A DNA stretch of 27,820 nt from a virus. The position numbers and the translations under genes were made by a program. How positions within the stretch are numbered: the first letter of the stretch is position 1; each line of letters opens with the position of its first letter. Below are positions 21,326 to 27,814 of this stretch, one piece after another. The stretch lies in the IMG/VR virus record IMGVR_UViG_3300025325_000117, positions 1 to 27,820 of that record. One strand, written 5' to 3'. The notes below the pieces were generated by a model. The model was given only the letters and a program-made list of their open reading frames with translations. It ran no database searches and was not told the origin of the DNA.

Positions 21326-23458
21326 ATGGCCAATCTCACTGGCCTCATCGCACGTGTCTTCGGCGCCGGGAGTAGCACTTATACCCCGACGGCGAACACG
21401 GCGCACGTCCTCGCCATCCTGCAAGGCGGCGGGGCGGGCGGCGTCACGGCGGCGGCGACCGATGAATCCGGCGGGGGTGGCGGCGAAGGCGGCCGATCCG
21501 TCGAACTGCTCGACGCGGCCACGATTGGCGCGAGCAAGCCCTACGTGGTGGGCGCGGCAGCGGCGACCGATGTTGGCGGCAATCCGACGACTCTCGACAC
21601 GGCCGGGGCGATTGCCAATGCCCCCGGCGGCAGCCTCGGCGCCGCTACGGGTGGCTCGACGACCGTTGGGGTGTCGAGTGCGGGCGGCGCGGGCGGCCTC
21701 GGTACAAATGGCTCTCTGAACGTCCAGGGCGAGCCCGGCTGGCGCGCGATTCAATTCTCAGGCGCAGACGGTGCGGGTGGCGCTGGTGGCGGCGTCTCCG
21801 GTGGTGCGCCTGGCGGGAGTAACGCCGTCGGCGGCAATGCGGGTGCCTACGGCGGTGGCGGCGCAGGCGGCCATGCGTCTGGCGCACCGAACCGAGCAGG
21901 TGGCGGGGGCTCTGCCGGCGTCATGTTCCTGCTGGAGTTCATTGCCTCCAGCGATGTGACCGTCGGGCTCACAGGCGTTGCTGGCACCTCCGCGATCGGC
22001 ACGCTCGGCCTCGCCGTCACCATTGCGCTCTCGGGGGTTGCGGCCACCGCCTCGGCCGGCACCATCACGCCTAGCGCAGACGTGCCGCTGACCGGCGTCT
22101 CGGCGACCGGCAGTCCTGGCACGGTAGGTCCAGCCTTCTCGCTGGCGCTGTCTGGGGTCGGTGGGACTGGGGCGCTGGGGTCGTTGGGCGTCGGCCATCC
22201 CGTCAATATCCTGACCCAGCTCACGCCCGGCGGTGTACCTGGGCAACGCTACGGGGGCTTCTCTCGGGCGCCAGCTACGACGGTCGCCCTGACGGGGGTC
22301 GAAGGGACGGGGGCCATCGGGACGGTTGGCCCCGGCTTCAGTCTGGCGCTGACAGGGGCCGCAGGGACCGGAGCCCTTGGCACCGTCGGGCCGACGTTCT
22401 CGCGGGCGCTGTCTGGCGTGGAAGGGACTGGCACACCGGGCACGGTCGCGCCACAGTTCGACATCCCGATCACGGGCGTGGCCGGCACAGGCAGCCCCGG
22501 CAACGTCTCGCCAGAGTTCGACGTTCCGATCACGGGTGTCGAAGGCACGGGCCAAGTGGGGACGGTGGTCCCCACGTTCCCGGTCCCCCTGACCGGCGAG
22601 GAAGCGACCGGCGAGATTGGCACGGTTGCGCCCGCCTTCGACATCCCACTGGTAGGCGTTGAGGGCACGGGCGACACCGGCACAGTCAGTGCCGGAGCGG
22701 ACATCACGCGCGCCCTCACCGGCGTCGGAGGGACCGGCGACGTCGGGGCCGTTGCACCGGAGTTTGCTGTTGCGCTCACGGGCGAGGAGGGCACCGGGGA
22801 GACCGACGTCGTTGCGCCCGTCTTTGAGATCCCGCTATCGGGGGTCGAAGGCTCCGGCCAGGTCGGCACGGTCAGTGCGGGCGCCGACGTCACGGTCGCG
22901 CTCAGCGGCGTCGCCGGCACGGGTCAGACGGGCATCGTCGACCCGAGTCTCACGGTCGCGTTGACTGGCACGGAAGGGACCGGCGAGATCGGTGCCGTCG
23001 TCCCCACCTTCCCGGTTGAGTTGTCGGGCGTCGAGGGCACGGGCGAGACGGGTACGGTTGTCCCGGCCTTCGACGTCTCGCTGAGCGGCAACGTCGGCAC
23101 GGGGCAGGTCGGCAACGTCACGGCCGGCAACGATCAGACGGCCGCGCTCACGGGCGTCGAGGGGACTGGCTCAGTTGGGCAAGTCGCCGTCACGGTTTCG
23201 GTCGTCCTGACCGGCGTCTCGTCGACTGGTGCTGTCGGCACGGTGACGCCGAGTGTCACCGTCGCACTGACCGGCGTGCAAGGGACCGGACAGACGGGCA
23301 CGGTCGCCATTCCAGCCTCGTCAGCCGACGAAGTGACCACCGAAGAGGCGATCTTCCGGCGCACGGTGACCGGAGAAGATGCCGGGGTGCGCCGCGCGTG
23401 GACTGGCGAACAGGCGATCTATCGTCGGACCGTCACAGGTTCAGACACGGAGCGATAA
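21326..23458 (+). CDS. Glycine-rich domain plus ~21 tandem 20-residue repeats (fibre)
   Basis: This is a 710-aa protein, 6 bp after its paralogue. Residues 1-208 are homologous to the preceding gene (TYTPT...; GEPGWRAIQFSGADGAGGAG; MFLLEFIASSD). Then come about 21 units of the consensus V-ALTGVEGTG-xxGTV-xPxF (20 or 22 residues). Unit 4 is broken by a 26-residue insert (HPVNILTQ..., GGVPGQRYGGFSRAP). The C-terminus repeats RRTVTG (FRRTVTGEDAGVRRAWTGEQ, IYRRTVTGSDTER). The repeats resemble 'LTGVSATGSVGTV' arrays known in phage fibres; they probably form a long stalk. Expansion or contraction by recombination is possible. Confidence 0.7.
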   Translation: MANLTGLIARVFGAGSSTYTPTANTAHVLAILQGGGAGGVTAAATDESGGGGGEGGRSVELLDAATIGASKPYVVGAAAATDVGGNPTTLDTAGAIANAPGGSLGAATGGSTTVGVSSAGGAGGLGTNGSLNVQGEPGWRAIQFSGADGAGGAGGGVSGGAPGGSNAVGGNAGAYGGGGAGGHASGAPNRAGGGGSAGVMFLLEFIASSDVTVGLTGVAGTSAIGTLGLAVTIALSGVAATASAGTITPSADVPLTGVSATGSPGTVGPAFSLALSGVGGTGALGSLGVGHPVNILTQLTPGGVPGQRYGGFSRAPATTVALTGVEGTGAIGTVGPGFSLALTGAAGTGALGTVGPTFSRALSGVEGTGTPGTVAPQFDIPITGVAGTGSPGNVSPEFDVPITGVEGTGQVGTVVPTFPVPLTGEEATGEIGTVAPAFDIPLVGVEGTGDTGTVSAGADITRALTGVGGTGDVGAVAPEFAVALTGEEGTGETDVVAPVFEIPLSGVEGSGQVGTVSAGADVTVALSGVAGTGQTGIVDPSLTVALTGTEGTGEIGAVVPTFPVELSGVEGTGETGTVVPAFDVSLSGNVGTGQVGNVTAGNDQTAALTGVEGTGSVGQVAVTVSVVLTGVSSTGAVGTVTPSVTVALTGVQGTGQTGTVAIPASSADEVTTEEAIFRRTVTGEDAGVRRAWTGEQAIYRRTVTGSDTER
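21956..23315 (+). repeat. 60-bp-period tandem coding repeat array
   Basis: About 21 in-frame degenerate units of 60 bp (some 66 bp) encoding LTGVEGTG-type repeats. Unit 4 is interrupted by an insertion near 22195-22275. Units share GG(C/G)AC(G/C)GG cores but are not identical at DNA level. Confidence 0.8.
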
Positions 23459-23463
23459 CCCAT

Positions 23464-23865
23464 ATGGCGACAAGCGTCGACGTTCATGTTTCGGACGTGG
23501 GCACCGTTTACCGCGTGCCCACGTATGATTTCGATCTCGACCCCGCGAACTTTGATCCGTCCGCGGCCGTCGTCAAGCAACTGATCTTCAAGATGCCTGG
23601 CGCGGCCGGGTTGCTCACGCGCACCGCCATCGCAGCACAGGTGACGATTAACGGCGTGTCCGTCTGGTGTCTGACGTACACGGTGCTCGCGGCCGATGTC
23701 GTCGCCTACGTGAGCGGGACGGTCGGCGGCTTTCATCAGGCGGCTGGCAACATCCAGATCGAGGGCTATGTGGAGTTCAGCAGCGCGCAGAAGTGGAGCT
23801 CGGGGACGGTCACGAAGGACCAGAAGAATCGGTACCTGAAGGTGGTGGCGCGGCTCAGCGCGTGA
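23464..23865 (+). CDS. Baseplate upper-protein-like N-terminal domain (BppU-type)
   Basis: This is a 133-aa protein from ATG 23464. It is a single beta-rich domain: ATSVDVHVSDVGTVYRVPTY, then SAAVVKQLIFKMPGAAGLLT, VTINGVSVWCLTYTVLAADV, and QIEGYVEFSSAQKWSSGTVT. The 'V..VY..D......LIFKMP.G......A....GV..W..Y......V' pattern resembles BppU N-terminal domains, which attach fibres to baseplates. In this window the domain stands alone. It ends with a GTGA overlap onto a short frame. Moderate family confidence. Confidence 0.55.
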   Translation: MATSVDVHVSDVGTVYRVPTYDFDLDPANFDPSAAVVKQLIFKMPGAAGLLTRTAIAAQVTINGVSVWCLTYTVLAADVVAYVSGTVGGFHQAAGNIQIEGYVEFSSAQKWSSGTVTKDQKNRYLKVVARLSA

Positions 23866-23981
23866 ATACCACGAGCCAGACGAGATCCGGGTCCACCGGC
23901 CGTAGCCGGTCGCGCGATGGCACCCGCGACGAGACGGAGCCACGTCCCACGCCCGGCGGCCAGGAGTCCGAAGACCCATGA
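23862..23981 (+). CDS. Short Ser/Arg/Thr-rich frame, doubtful
   Basis: A 39-aa reading frame starts at GTG 23862, overlapping the previous stop (GTGA), and ends 9 bp before the converging gene. The sequence (TTSQTRSGSTGRSRSRDGTR, DETEPRPTPGGQESEDP) is hydrophilic and low-complexity, with no domain. The overlap suggests coupling, but the peptide could be chance. Confidence 0.3.
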   Translation: MNTTSQTRSGSTGRSRSRDGTRDETEPRPTPGGQESEDP

Positions 23982-23990
23982 TCAGGCGGG

Positions 23991-25130
23991 TCATGCCGCA
24001 TTCCGAGGGATGACGCCGGCGGTCCAGAGCGCGACCGCCACCCACAGGTAGAGCGACCCCGTTGTGAGCGTCAGCCACGGCGATGGCTGGCCCCACAATG
24101 GCGTCGTATCAGGTAGCCAGAGCGCCACGGCGCCGCAGGCAAGCGCCAGTCTGGCCCAGGTGGTTCCGGTGACCCACACTGCGACGGCCGGGCCAGCGAG
24201 CCACCAGCAGCCGAATACCCAGCCTATTGGCGCGACGAGGATGGCCGCAGCGATCAGGGTCAGGAGGGCGCGATCAGGATCCCGACGGACGATCACCGTC
24301 GCGGTGACGAGAAGTCCTGCGAGCACAGCCCAGATCGGCCTGACGAGCGCCGGCGCTGGCATGATGGGCGCATAGAGCGATGTTTCGGTGAACGCGCGTA
24401 GCGCGGCCTGCATGATCGCGGCGTCATGGAATTGGCCGGCCATCGGCGCCCGGGCGAGGATGACGAGCCAGCCGGCATAGACGTCGATACCGAGGGTGAG
24501 CAGGCCCACGACGAAGATCACGAGCCAGGTCGACGTCATCGCCAACGCGGCGCGATGCTCACGTTGAATGGCGAACCACACGAGCGGAAGCAGTAACAGT
24601 ACTTTGCACGCGGCCGCGGCGCCGAGCCACCGTGCAGTGACGGTCAGCCGGCCGCGGCGCCACGCGACCCACGCGAAAGTCAGCGGGATTGTAAGGAGCG
24701 GATAGTAGTTACCACTCGCGACCGACCCCATCGCAAGGCCTGAACTGGCGACCACGGCCGCGGCCAGCAGAGCGACCGACCAGGAATGTGTGAGATCCAA
24801 TTCGCGTGCGATGCGCAATGCGCAGAAGCCCAGCGCGGCGGCGTTGATGGCAAGCCAGATGTAATAGGCGGACTGAATCGACCACCCCTGCAGCGGGAGG
24901 AAGAGGAGGAGGACATGCGGCGGGGCGAGATTCGGTGAAGTCATCCCTTGCGGGATGGCGTATGGGTCGCAGCGCGAGACCAAGCAGGCGGCCGCGCGGT
25001 AGAAGACCCCGAAGTCGACGAGATCGAACCTAATGTTGCTGGCCAAGGCATCGGCCAGACGACGTGTGCCAACGACCGTGATGATGACCGCAGCCGAACA
25101 GCGAAGCACGACCGGATGTCCAACTGTCAT
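23991..25130 (-). CDS. GT87/DUF2029-type membrane glycosyltransferase
   Basis: This is a 379-aa polytopic membrane protein on the minus strand. Signature features: an N-terminal TM, VDFGVFYRAAACLVSRCDPY with the Asp and DPY of the GT87 (DUF2029) family, TSPNLAPPHVLLLFLPLQGW with the 'PP...L..PL' pattern, then about nine to ten hydrophobic helices. GT87 enzymes use polyprenyl-phosphate sugars and add hexoses (e.g. mannose) on the periplasmic face of lipid-linked or cell-envelope glycans. No SD precedes ATG 25130. It lies alone on the opposite strand between fibre and control regions, a typical moron place, and may modify the host surface to block superinfection. Function is inferred from family. 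Confidence 0.75.
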   Translation of the reverse strand: MTVGHPVVLRCSAAVIITVVGTRRLADALASNIRFDLVDFGVFYRAAACLVSRCDPYAIPQGMTSPNLAPPHVLLLFLPLQGWSIQSAYYIWLAINAAALGFCALRIARELDLTHSWSVALLAAAVVASSGLAMGSVASGNYYPLLTIPLTFAWVAWRRGRLTVTARWLGAAAACKVLLLLPLVWFAIQREHRAALAMTSTWLVIFVVGLLTLGIDVYAGWLVILARAPMAGQFHDAAIMQAALRAFTETSLYAPIMPAPALVRPIWAVLAGLLVTATVIVRRDPDRALLTLIAAAILVAPIGWVFGCWWLAGPAVAVWVTGTTWARLALACGAVALWLPDTTPLWGQPSPWLTLTTGSLYLWVAVALWTAGVIPRNAA

Positions 25131-25180
25131 CTATCGGAGGCTCGAACAATAGCCCGGAAATCGGCCTCTGCGCAAGGCAC

Positions 25181-25210
25181 TTGACAGCCAGTAGGAAGTA
25201 TTTATATAGT
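25181..25210 (+). promoter_or_regulatory. Strong sigma70-type promoter, nearly leaderless
   Basis: TTGACA (25181-25186) is a perfect -35; TATAGT (25205-25210) with 18-bp spacing, or TATATA (25203-25208) with 16-bp spacing, is the -10. Transcription would begin about 25216-25217, only about 4 nt before ATG 25221, so the mRNA is essentially leaderless, as in lambda cI from PRM. Confidence 0.75.
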
Positions 25211-25220
25211 CCCGTCTGCG

Positions 25221-25442
25221 ATGACACTTACGGAGATTCGAGAAGCCCTCGGCCTGACCCAACTCGAACTCAACGAACGGGCCGGCTTGACGACCAACAC
25301 TGTCCACCAGATCGAAGCCGGGGGGAACAAGAATCCAGGCATCAAGACCTGTCTAGCGATTGTCGAGGCGCTGCGGAAGGCGGGCGCCAAAGGCGCGGAT
25401 GTTGAGGCGATCTTCGGCGAGTTGAACGGAAGCAAGTCGTAG
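25221..25442 (+). CDS. XRE-family repressor-like protein
   Basis: This is a 73-aa Cro/CI-type helix-turn-helix protein: TLTEIREALGLTQLELNERA, then GLTTNTVHQIEAGGNKNPGI (HTH at about residues 12-34), then a helical end KTCLAIVEALRKAGAKGADV. LTQ.EL...AGL....V..IE.G is the classical HTH_3 signature. A short HTH-only size fits a phage repressor or antirepressor. It is expressed from a strong promoter just upstream, and an operator-like inverted repeat region follows. The role in lysogeny control is inferred. Confidence 0.8.
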   Translation: MTLTEIREALGLTQLELNERAGLTTNTVHQIEAGGNKNPGIKTCLAIVEALRKAGAKGADVEAIFGELNGSKS

Positions 25443-25588
25443 CGCGCGTGCCGGACTATTGGTTTCCTTGGCCCTTCGCGCAATGTCTGATAATGAGTGT
25501 TACGTTATGTTTACTAGAAACTGTAAGTAGTTGACTTAGTGTTACTTACAGGCGCTCTTTAGTCAACATAATTCTCTCGTGAGGAAAC
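25443..25588. other. AT-rich intergenic control region
   Basis: This 146-bp stretch without a gene is visibly AT-richer than its neighbours. It contains the repeated octamer AGTGTTAC (25496-25503 and 25538-25545), a long inverted repeat, and a CATAAT -10-like box (25567-25572) without a good -35. It precedes a probable early operon and is the likely place for its regulated promoter. Confidence 0.6.
25521..25567 (+). repeat. Interleaved perfect inverted repeats
   Basis: CTGTAAGTA (25521-25529) pairs with TACTTACAG (25543-25551): 9 bp, 13-nt spacer. GTTGACT (25530-25536) pairs with AGTCAAC (25561-25567): 7 bp. The arms interlock (A B A' B'), so as RNA they could form a pseudoknot or alternate hairpins, and as DNA two overlapping operators. 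The CATAAT -10-like box overlaps the last arm. Confidence 0.7.
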
Positions 25589-25744
25589 ATGGCTGACCCC
25601 CTGCAACTCATGGCGTGGCTGGCGTTGCTGGTGGTGCTGCTCCTGTTGTTCGGGGCGGCGGATTGGTGGCTGACAAGGAAGGACCGGCGTGGGATGCGCC
25701 GTGGGATTAGTGAACAACGACAGCGACACGGAGGACAGCGTTGA
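25589..25744 (+). CDS. 51-aa single-TM protein
   Basis: ATG 25589 follows GTGAGGAAAC, a fair ribosome-binding site. The 51-residue product is one hydrophobic helix (AWLALLVVLLLLFGAADWWL) and a basic tail (TRKDRRGMRRGISEQRQRHG). It is the first gene after the AT-rich control region. Its stop overlaps TTG 25741. Tiny single-TM proteins with basic tails are common in phage early regions (inhibitors of host processes, superinfection exclusion), but no function can be assigned. Confidence 0.55.
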   Translation: MADPLQLMAWLALLVVLLLLFGAADWWLTRKDRRGMRRGISEQRQRHGGQR

Positions 25745-25878
25745 GCAATAGAAGGACGCTGCGTCGTGAGCATAGGAAGTGGCGCAAGGCTAATCGTGCT
25801 CGTCGTGCGCGCCTCGGGTTCGCATTCGCGTGCGTGCAAGGTCGCCAGTTCTTCTCGATCGGGCAGATGCGCTCATGA
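25741..25878 (+). CDS. 45-aa very basic protein
   Basis: This frame starts at TTG 25741 overlapping the previous stop (TTGA) and ends overlapping the next ATG (ATGA at 25875). The product is highly arginine-rich at the N-terminus (LSNRRTLRREHRKWRKANRA) and hydrophobic/aromatic afterwards (FAFACVQGRQFFSIGQ). The chain of overlaps on both sides supports translation. Unknown family; nucleic-acid binding is possible. Confidence 0.4.
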   Translation: MSNRRTLRREHRKWRKANRARRARLGFAFACVQGRQFFSIGQMRS

Positions 25879-26234
25879 AGTTCGGATCAGTAGATTGGGA
25901 ATACGCCAGAGCCGAACGCCATCCGCTCACTCAGATGCTGAATGCGGAAATGAAGACCTGCGCTCGGAGGATGGCTGATTCTGGCTTTATTACTGGGGTT
26001 CGGGGCGAAGGCGATATCGCCTTTCAGATGACATGGCGAGTTGACGCATTTAGGGTTGGGAGATTTATGGAAGGAACGGTTGAGCTGCTAGCGGCGATCA
26101 ATGAACAGGTCGAGGAGTCCAAGCGCGTGCTGCAGGAACTCTCGAACGAGGTCGCAGCGATTCACGGTGTGGTTGCGCCTGCGCTCACTCGTCACGTGAC
26201 ACAGCTTCGATCGGCCAGGATGTCGGGCCGTTGA
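25875..26234 (+). CDS. Early-region protein of unknown function
   Basis: This is a 119-aa protein from ATG 25875, overlapping the previous stop by 4 bp; the frame is open 45 nt upstream but those codons overlap the preceding gene. It begins MKFGSVDWEYARAERHPLTQ, then has a helical C-terminal coil INEQVEESKRVLQELSNEVA. No motif is recognised. A second good frame ends at 26430 and begins 16 bp later in a different phase; the two may be one gene broken by a frameshift. GC is lower than in the tail genes. Confidence 0.55.
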   Translation: MKFGSVDWEYARAERHPLTQMLNAEMKTCARRMADSGFITGVRGEGDIAFQMTWRVDAFRVGRFMEGTVELLAAINEQVEESKRVLQELSNEVAAIHGVVAPALTRHVTQLRSARMSGR

Positions 26235-26250
26235 AGAGGTTCAGACATGC

Positions 26251-26430
26251 TTGTGTGAACTTAGAGACATCCGCAAGTTCTTCCTTGAGTCTGACTACAA
26301 GACCGAGGTGGAACGCCTTGAGCGATTCGTCTCTCTATGTCGAGAGATCAAGGCGCTGAAGGAGTCCGGCTTATTCGATGCCGTGTGCGATACAGCCATA
26401 CGCATGTCCGTGCAGGAGCCAGTCAAATGA
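26251..26430 (+). CDS. Helical frame after 25875 gene; separate gene or shifted part
   Basis: An open frame encodes RDIRKFFLESDYKTEVERLE, RFVSLCREIKALKESGLFD and DTAIRMSVQEPVK before TGA at 26428-26430. Codon usage and the amphipathic pattern look genuine. The only start is TTG 26251 (59 aa); GAAGAGG lies 11 nt upstream. Alternatively the upstream protein reads into it by a +1 shift between 26200 and 26234. Its TGA overlaps ATG 26427 of the next gene. Confidence 0.5.
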   Translation: MCELRDIRKFFLESDYKTEVERLERFVSLCREIKALKESGLFDAVCDTAIRMSVQEPVK

Positions 26431-27194
26431 AGGGTAAAGCTCTGAGACGCGCGCTTGCCGTAGACAGCCAGCGAGTCGGGTCTGATGTTCCACTGATTGT
26501 TGATACGACTGAGTTGATCAGCCCGCTCATGGCGCAGGAGATGCTGCAGCACAACAAGCGGAACAGGCCCATCAACTGGCGGAAGGTCGAGGAGTACGCC
26601 GATCTGATGGCGCAGGGGAAATGGCAACTCCACGCACAGGGCATCGTGCTGGACACAGATGGCAATGTCCTGACCGGCCAGAAGCGCCTATGGGCGGTCG
26701 TTTACAGCGGCGTCAATGTTTACTTCCGAATCAGCCGTGGCAATCCAGCCGACAGCGCCAAATTGCTAGACCGTGGCACGCCTCAAACCGCTCGCGATCT
26801 CGCGGCTCGTGGCACTGGGCATCGGCACTCGCCTGTTGAAGCCAGCATCGCGCGCGGTTATTGCGCGTTGATGGGGAACCTGAAGCCGTCAACTGACGTG
26901 ATGGCTGAAGTCATCGAAACCAACTCTGACATCGCTGCCGCCGTGTTGGCCGAAGTCATTGGAACAAAGAAAACACGTGCCGTCGTGATGGTCCTGGCGG
27001 CGATATGTGTGGCCGCGACGTCGCCAGAACACGCGCGTTGCATCGCCGCGCACGTTGAGTTCATGTCGGCTCAATTAGTTGCGCAGCTAGTTCCGGCTAC
27101 GCCACAAGCGTGCTGGGGTAGAGGCGCGGCATTCAGCCTTGCTATGGAAACTGCGAAGCGCATCGTCGAGGGCGCAGAGCGGAGGACAGCATGA
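26427..27194 (+). CDS. ParB-fold phage protein
   Basis: This is a 255-aa protein from ATG 26427 (ATGA overlap). After DVPLIVDTTELISPLMAQEM come LQHNKRNRPINWRKVEEYAD, LMAQGKWQLHAQGIVLDTDG and NVLTGQKRLWAVVYSGVNVY (GQKRL at residues ~84-88 in place of the DGxHR of ParB/Srx folds), then FRISRGNPADSAKLLDRGTP. This 'N..NR......Y...M..G.W.....GI..D..G....GQ.RL.A.' layout is a known ParB-like domain in phages. The second half is helical. ParB-fold members bind DNA or CTP, or act as regulators; the exact job is unknown. Confidence 0.65.
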   Translation: MKGKALRRALAVDSQRVGSDVPLIVDTTELISPLMAQEMLQHNKRNRPINWRKVEEYADLMAQGKWQLHAQGIVLDTDGNVLTGQKRLWAVVYSGVNVYFRISRGNPADSAKLLDRGTPQTARDLAARGTGHRHSPVEASIARGYCALMGNLKPSTDVMAEVIETNSDIAAAVLAEVIGTKKTRAVVMVLAAICVAATSPEHARCIAAHVEFMSAQLVAQLVPATPQACWGRGAAFSLAMETAKRIVEGAERRTA

Positions 27195-27337
27195 CGGCAC
27201 TGGCGTTAGGGATCGTGTGGGTGACGGTGGCTTTTGGCGTCTTGGCGGTGGGCTGGACGTGGGTGCTGAACGGCCCGGACGTGCAGGCGTTCAGTCGGCG
27301 TGAGGCGAACCGGACGCGGATTGTGGCCCCGCGATGA
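27191..27337 (+). CDS. 48-aa single-TM protein
   Basis: ATG 27191 overlaps the previous stop (ATGA) and follows GGAGGACAGC. One hydrophobic segment (LALGIVWVTVAFGVLAVGW) is followed by a polar, basic tail (NGPDVQAFSRREANRTRIVA). The stop overlaps ATG 27334. Unknown family; a likely inner-membrane peptide of the early operon. Confidence 0.5.
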   Translation: MTALALGIVWVTVAFGVLAVGWTWVLNGPDVQAFSRREANRTRIVAPR

Positions 27338-27438
27338 TCGACTGGGGCTACTACGTCCGACTGGCGGTGGCGTCCTATTGGTGGGTACCGCTAGGGGTGG
27401 TGCTAGTCATGTTGGTGCTGCTGTGGGCTATCCCATGA
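27334..27438 (+). CDS. 34-aa membrane peptide
   Basis: ATG 27334 overlaps the previous stop and the next ATG. The whole peptide is hydrophobic (YYVRLAVASYWWVPLGVVLV, MLVLLWAIP), one membrane helix. Very short; kept because of the unbroken ATGA chain on both sides. No function is assigned. Confidence 0.4.
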   Translation: MIDWGYYVRLAVASYWWVPLGVVLVMLVLLWAIP

Positions 27439-27617
27439 CGGTGGTCATGACGGACGCGGACATTGAGAAGGCAATCGCTGAGATTTCGCAGCAGATGAAG
27501 GCGCATTTACCCAACGTGGAACGCGCGTGGCTGCACGCAGATCGCCGCGACCTTCGGGCTGAGTTGGAACGCCGTAAGCTCAATGCCCTGCCGGGGCGCG
27601 AGGACCAGACCGTATGA
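27435..27617 (+). CDS. 60-aa helical protein
   Basis: ATG 27435 overlaps the previous stop (ATGA); ATG 27447 is an alternative. The sequence is helical and charged (DADIEKAIAEISQQMKAHLP, RRDLRAELERRKLNALPGRE). No motif. It is coupled to the next gene by a 4-bp overlap. Confidence 0.5.
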   Translation: MTVVMTDADIEKAIAEISQQMKAHLPNVERAWLHADRRDLRAELERRKLNALPGREDQTV

Positions 27618-27802
27618 GCCGCCGAGTGATCTCCGCCGGACATCCGACAGTGGCTCAGGCGCAGCAGTGGGCCGACACCATTCGGCGCGATGACAAGTGG
27701 AGTGACGTCCGGGTAGAGATGGGTCGCACGCGGCAGGAACACATCGTCACCGGCGTCTTTAGGGAGACGACACAGGCGGCGTCTCAGACCCCCAGGGCGT
27801 AG
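27614..27802 (+). CDS. 62-aa protein of unknown function
   Basis: ATG 27614 overlaps the previous stop by 4 bp. The sequence SRRVISAGHPTVAQAQQWAD, TIRRDDKWSDVRVEMGRTRQ, HIVTGVFRETTQ suggests a small alpha-beta-beta domain. No family is recognised. It ends 12 bp before the next start, which has AGAAGGGA in front. Confidence 0.5.
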   Translation: MSRRVISAGHPTVAQAQQWADTIRRDDKWSDVRVEMGRTRQEHIVTGVFRETTQAASQTPRA

Positions 27803-27814
27803 AGAAGGGAAGCC

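Noticed and set aside
21956-23315. CRISPR-like regular repeat array
   Set aside because: The 60-bp period is entirely in-frame protein-coding with degenerate units and no spacers.
18451-23865. Diversity-generating retroelement target in the fibre block
   Set aside because: No reverse transcriptase, no template repeat and no C-type-lectin-like variable end are visible in the window.
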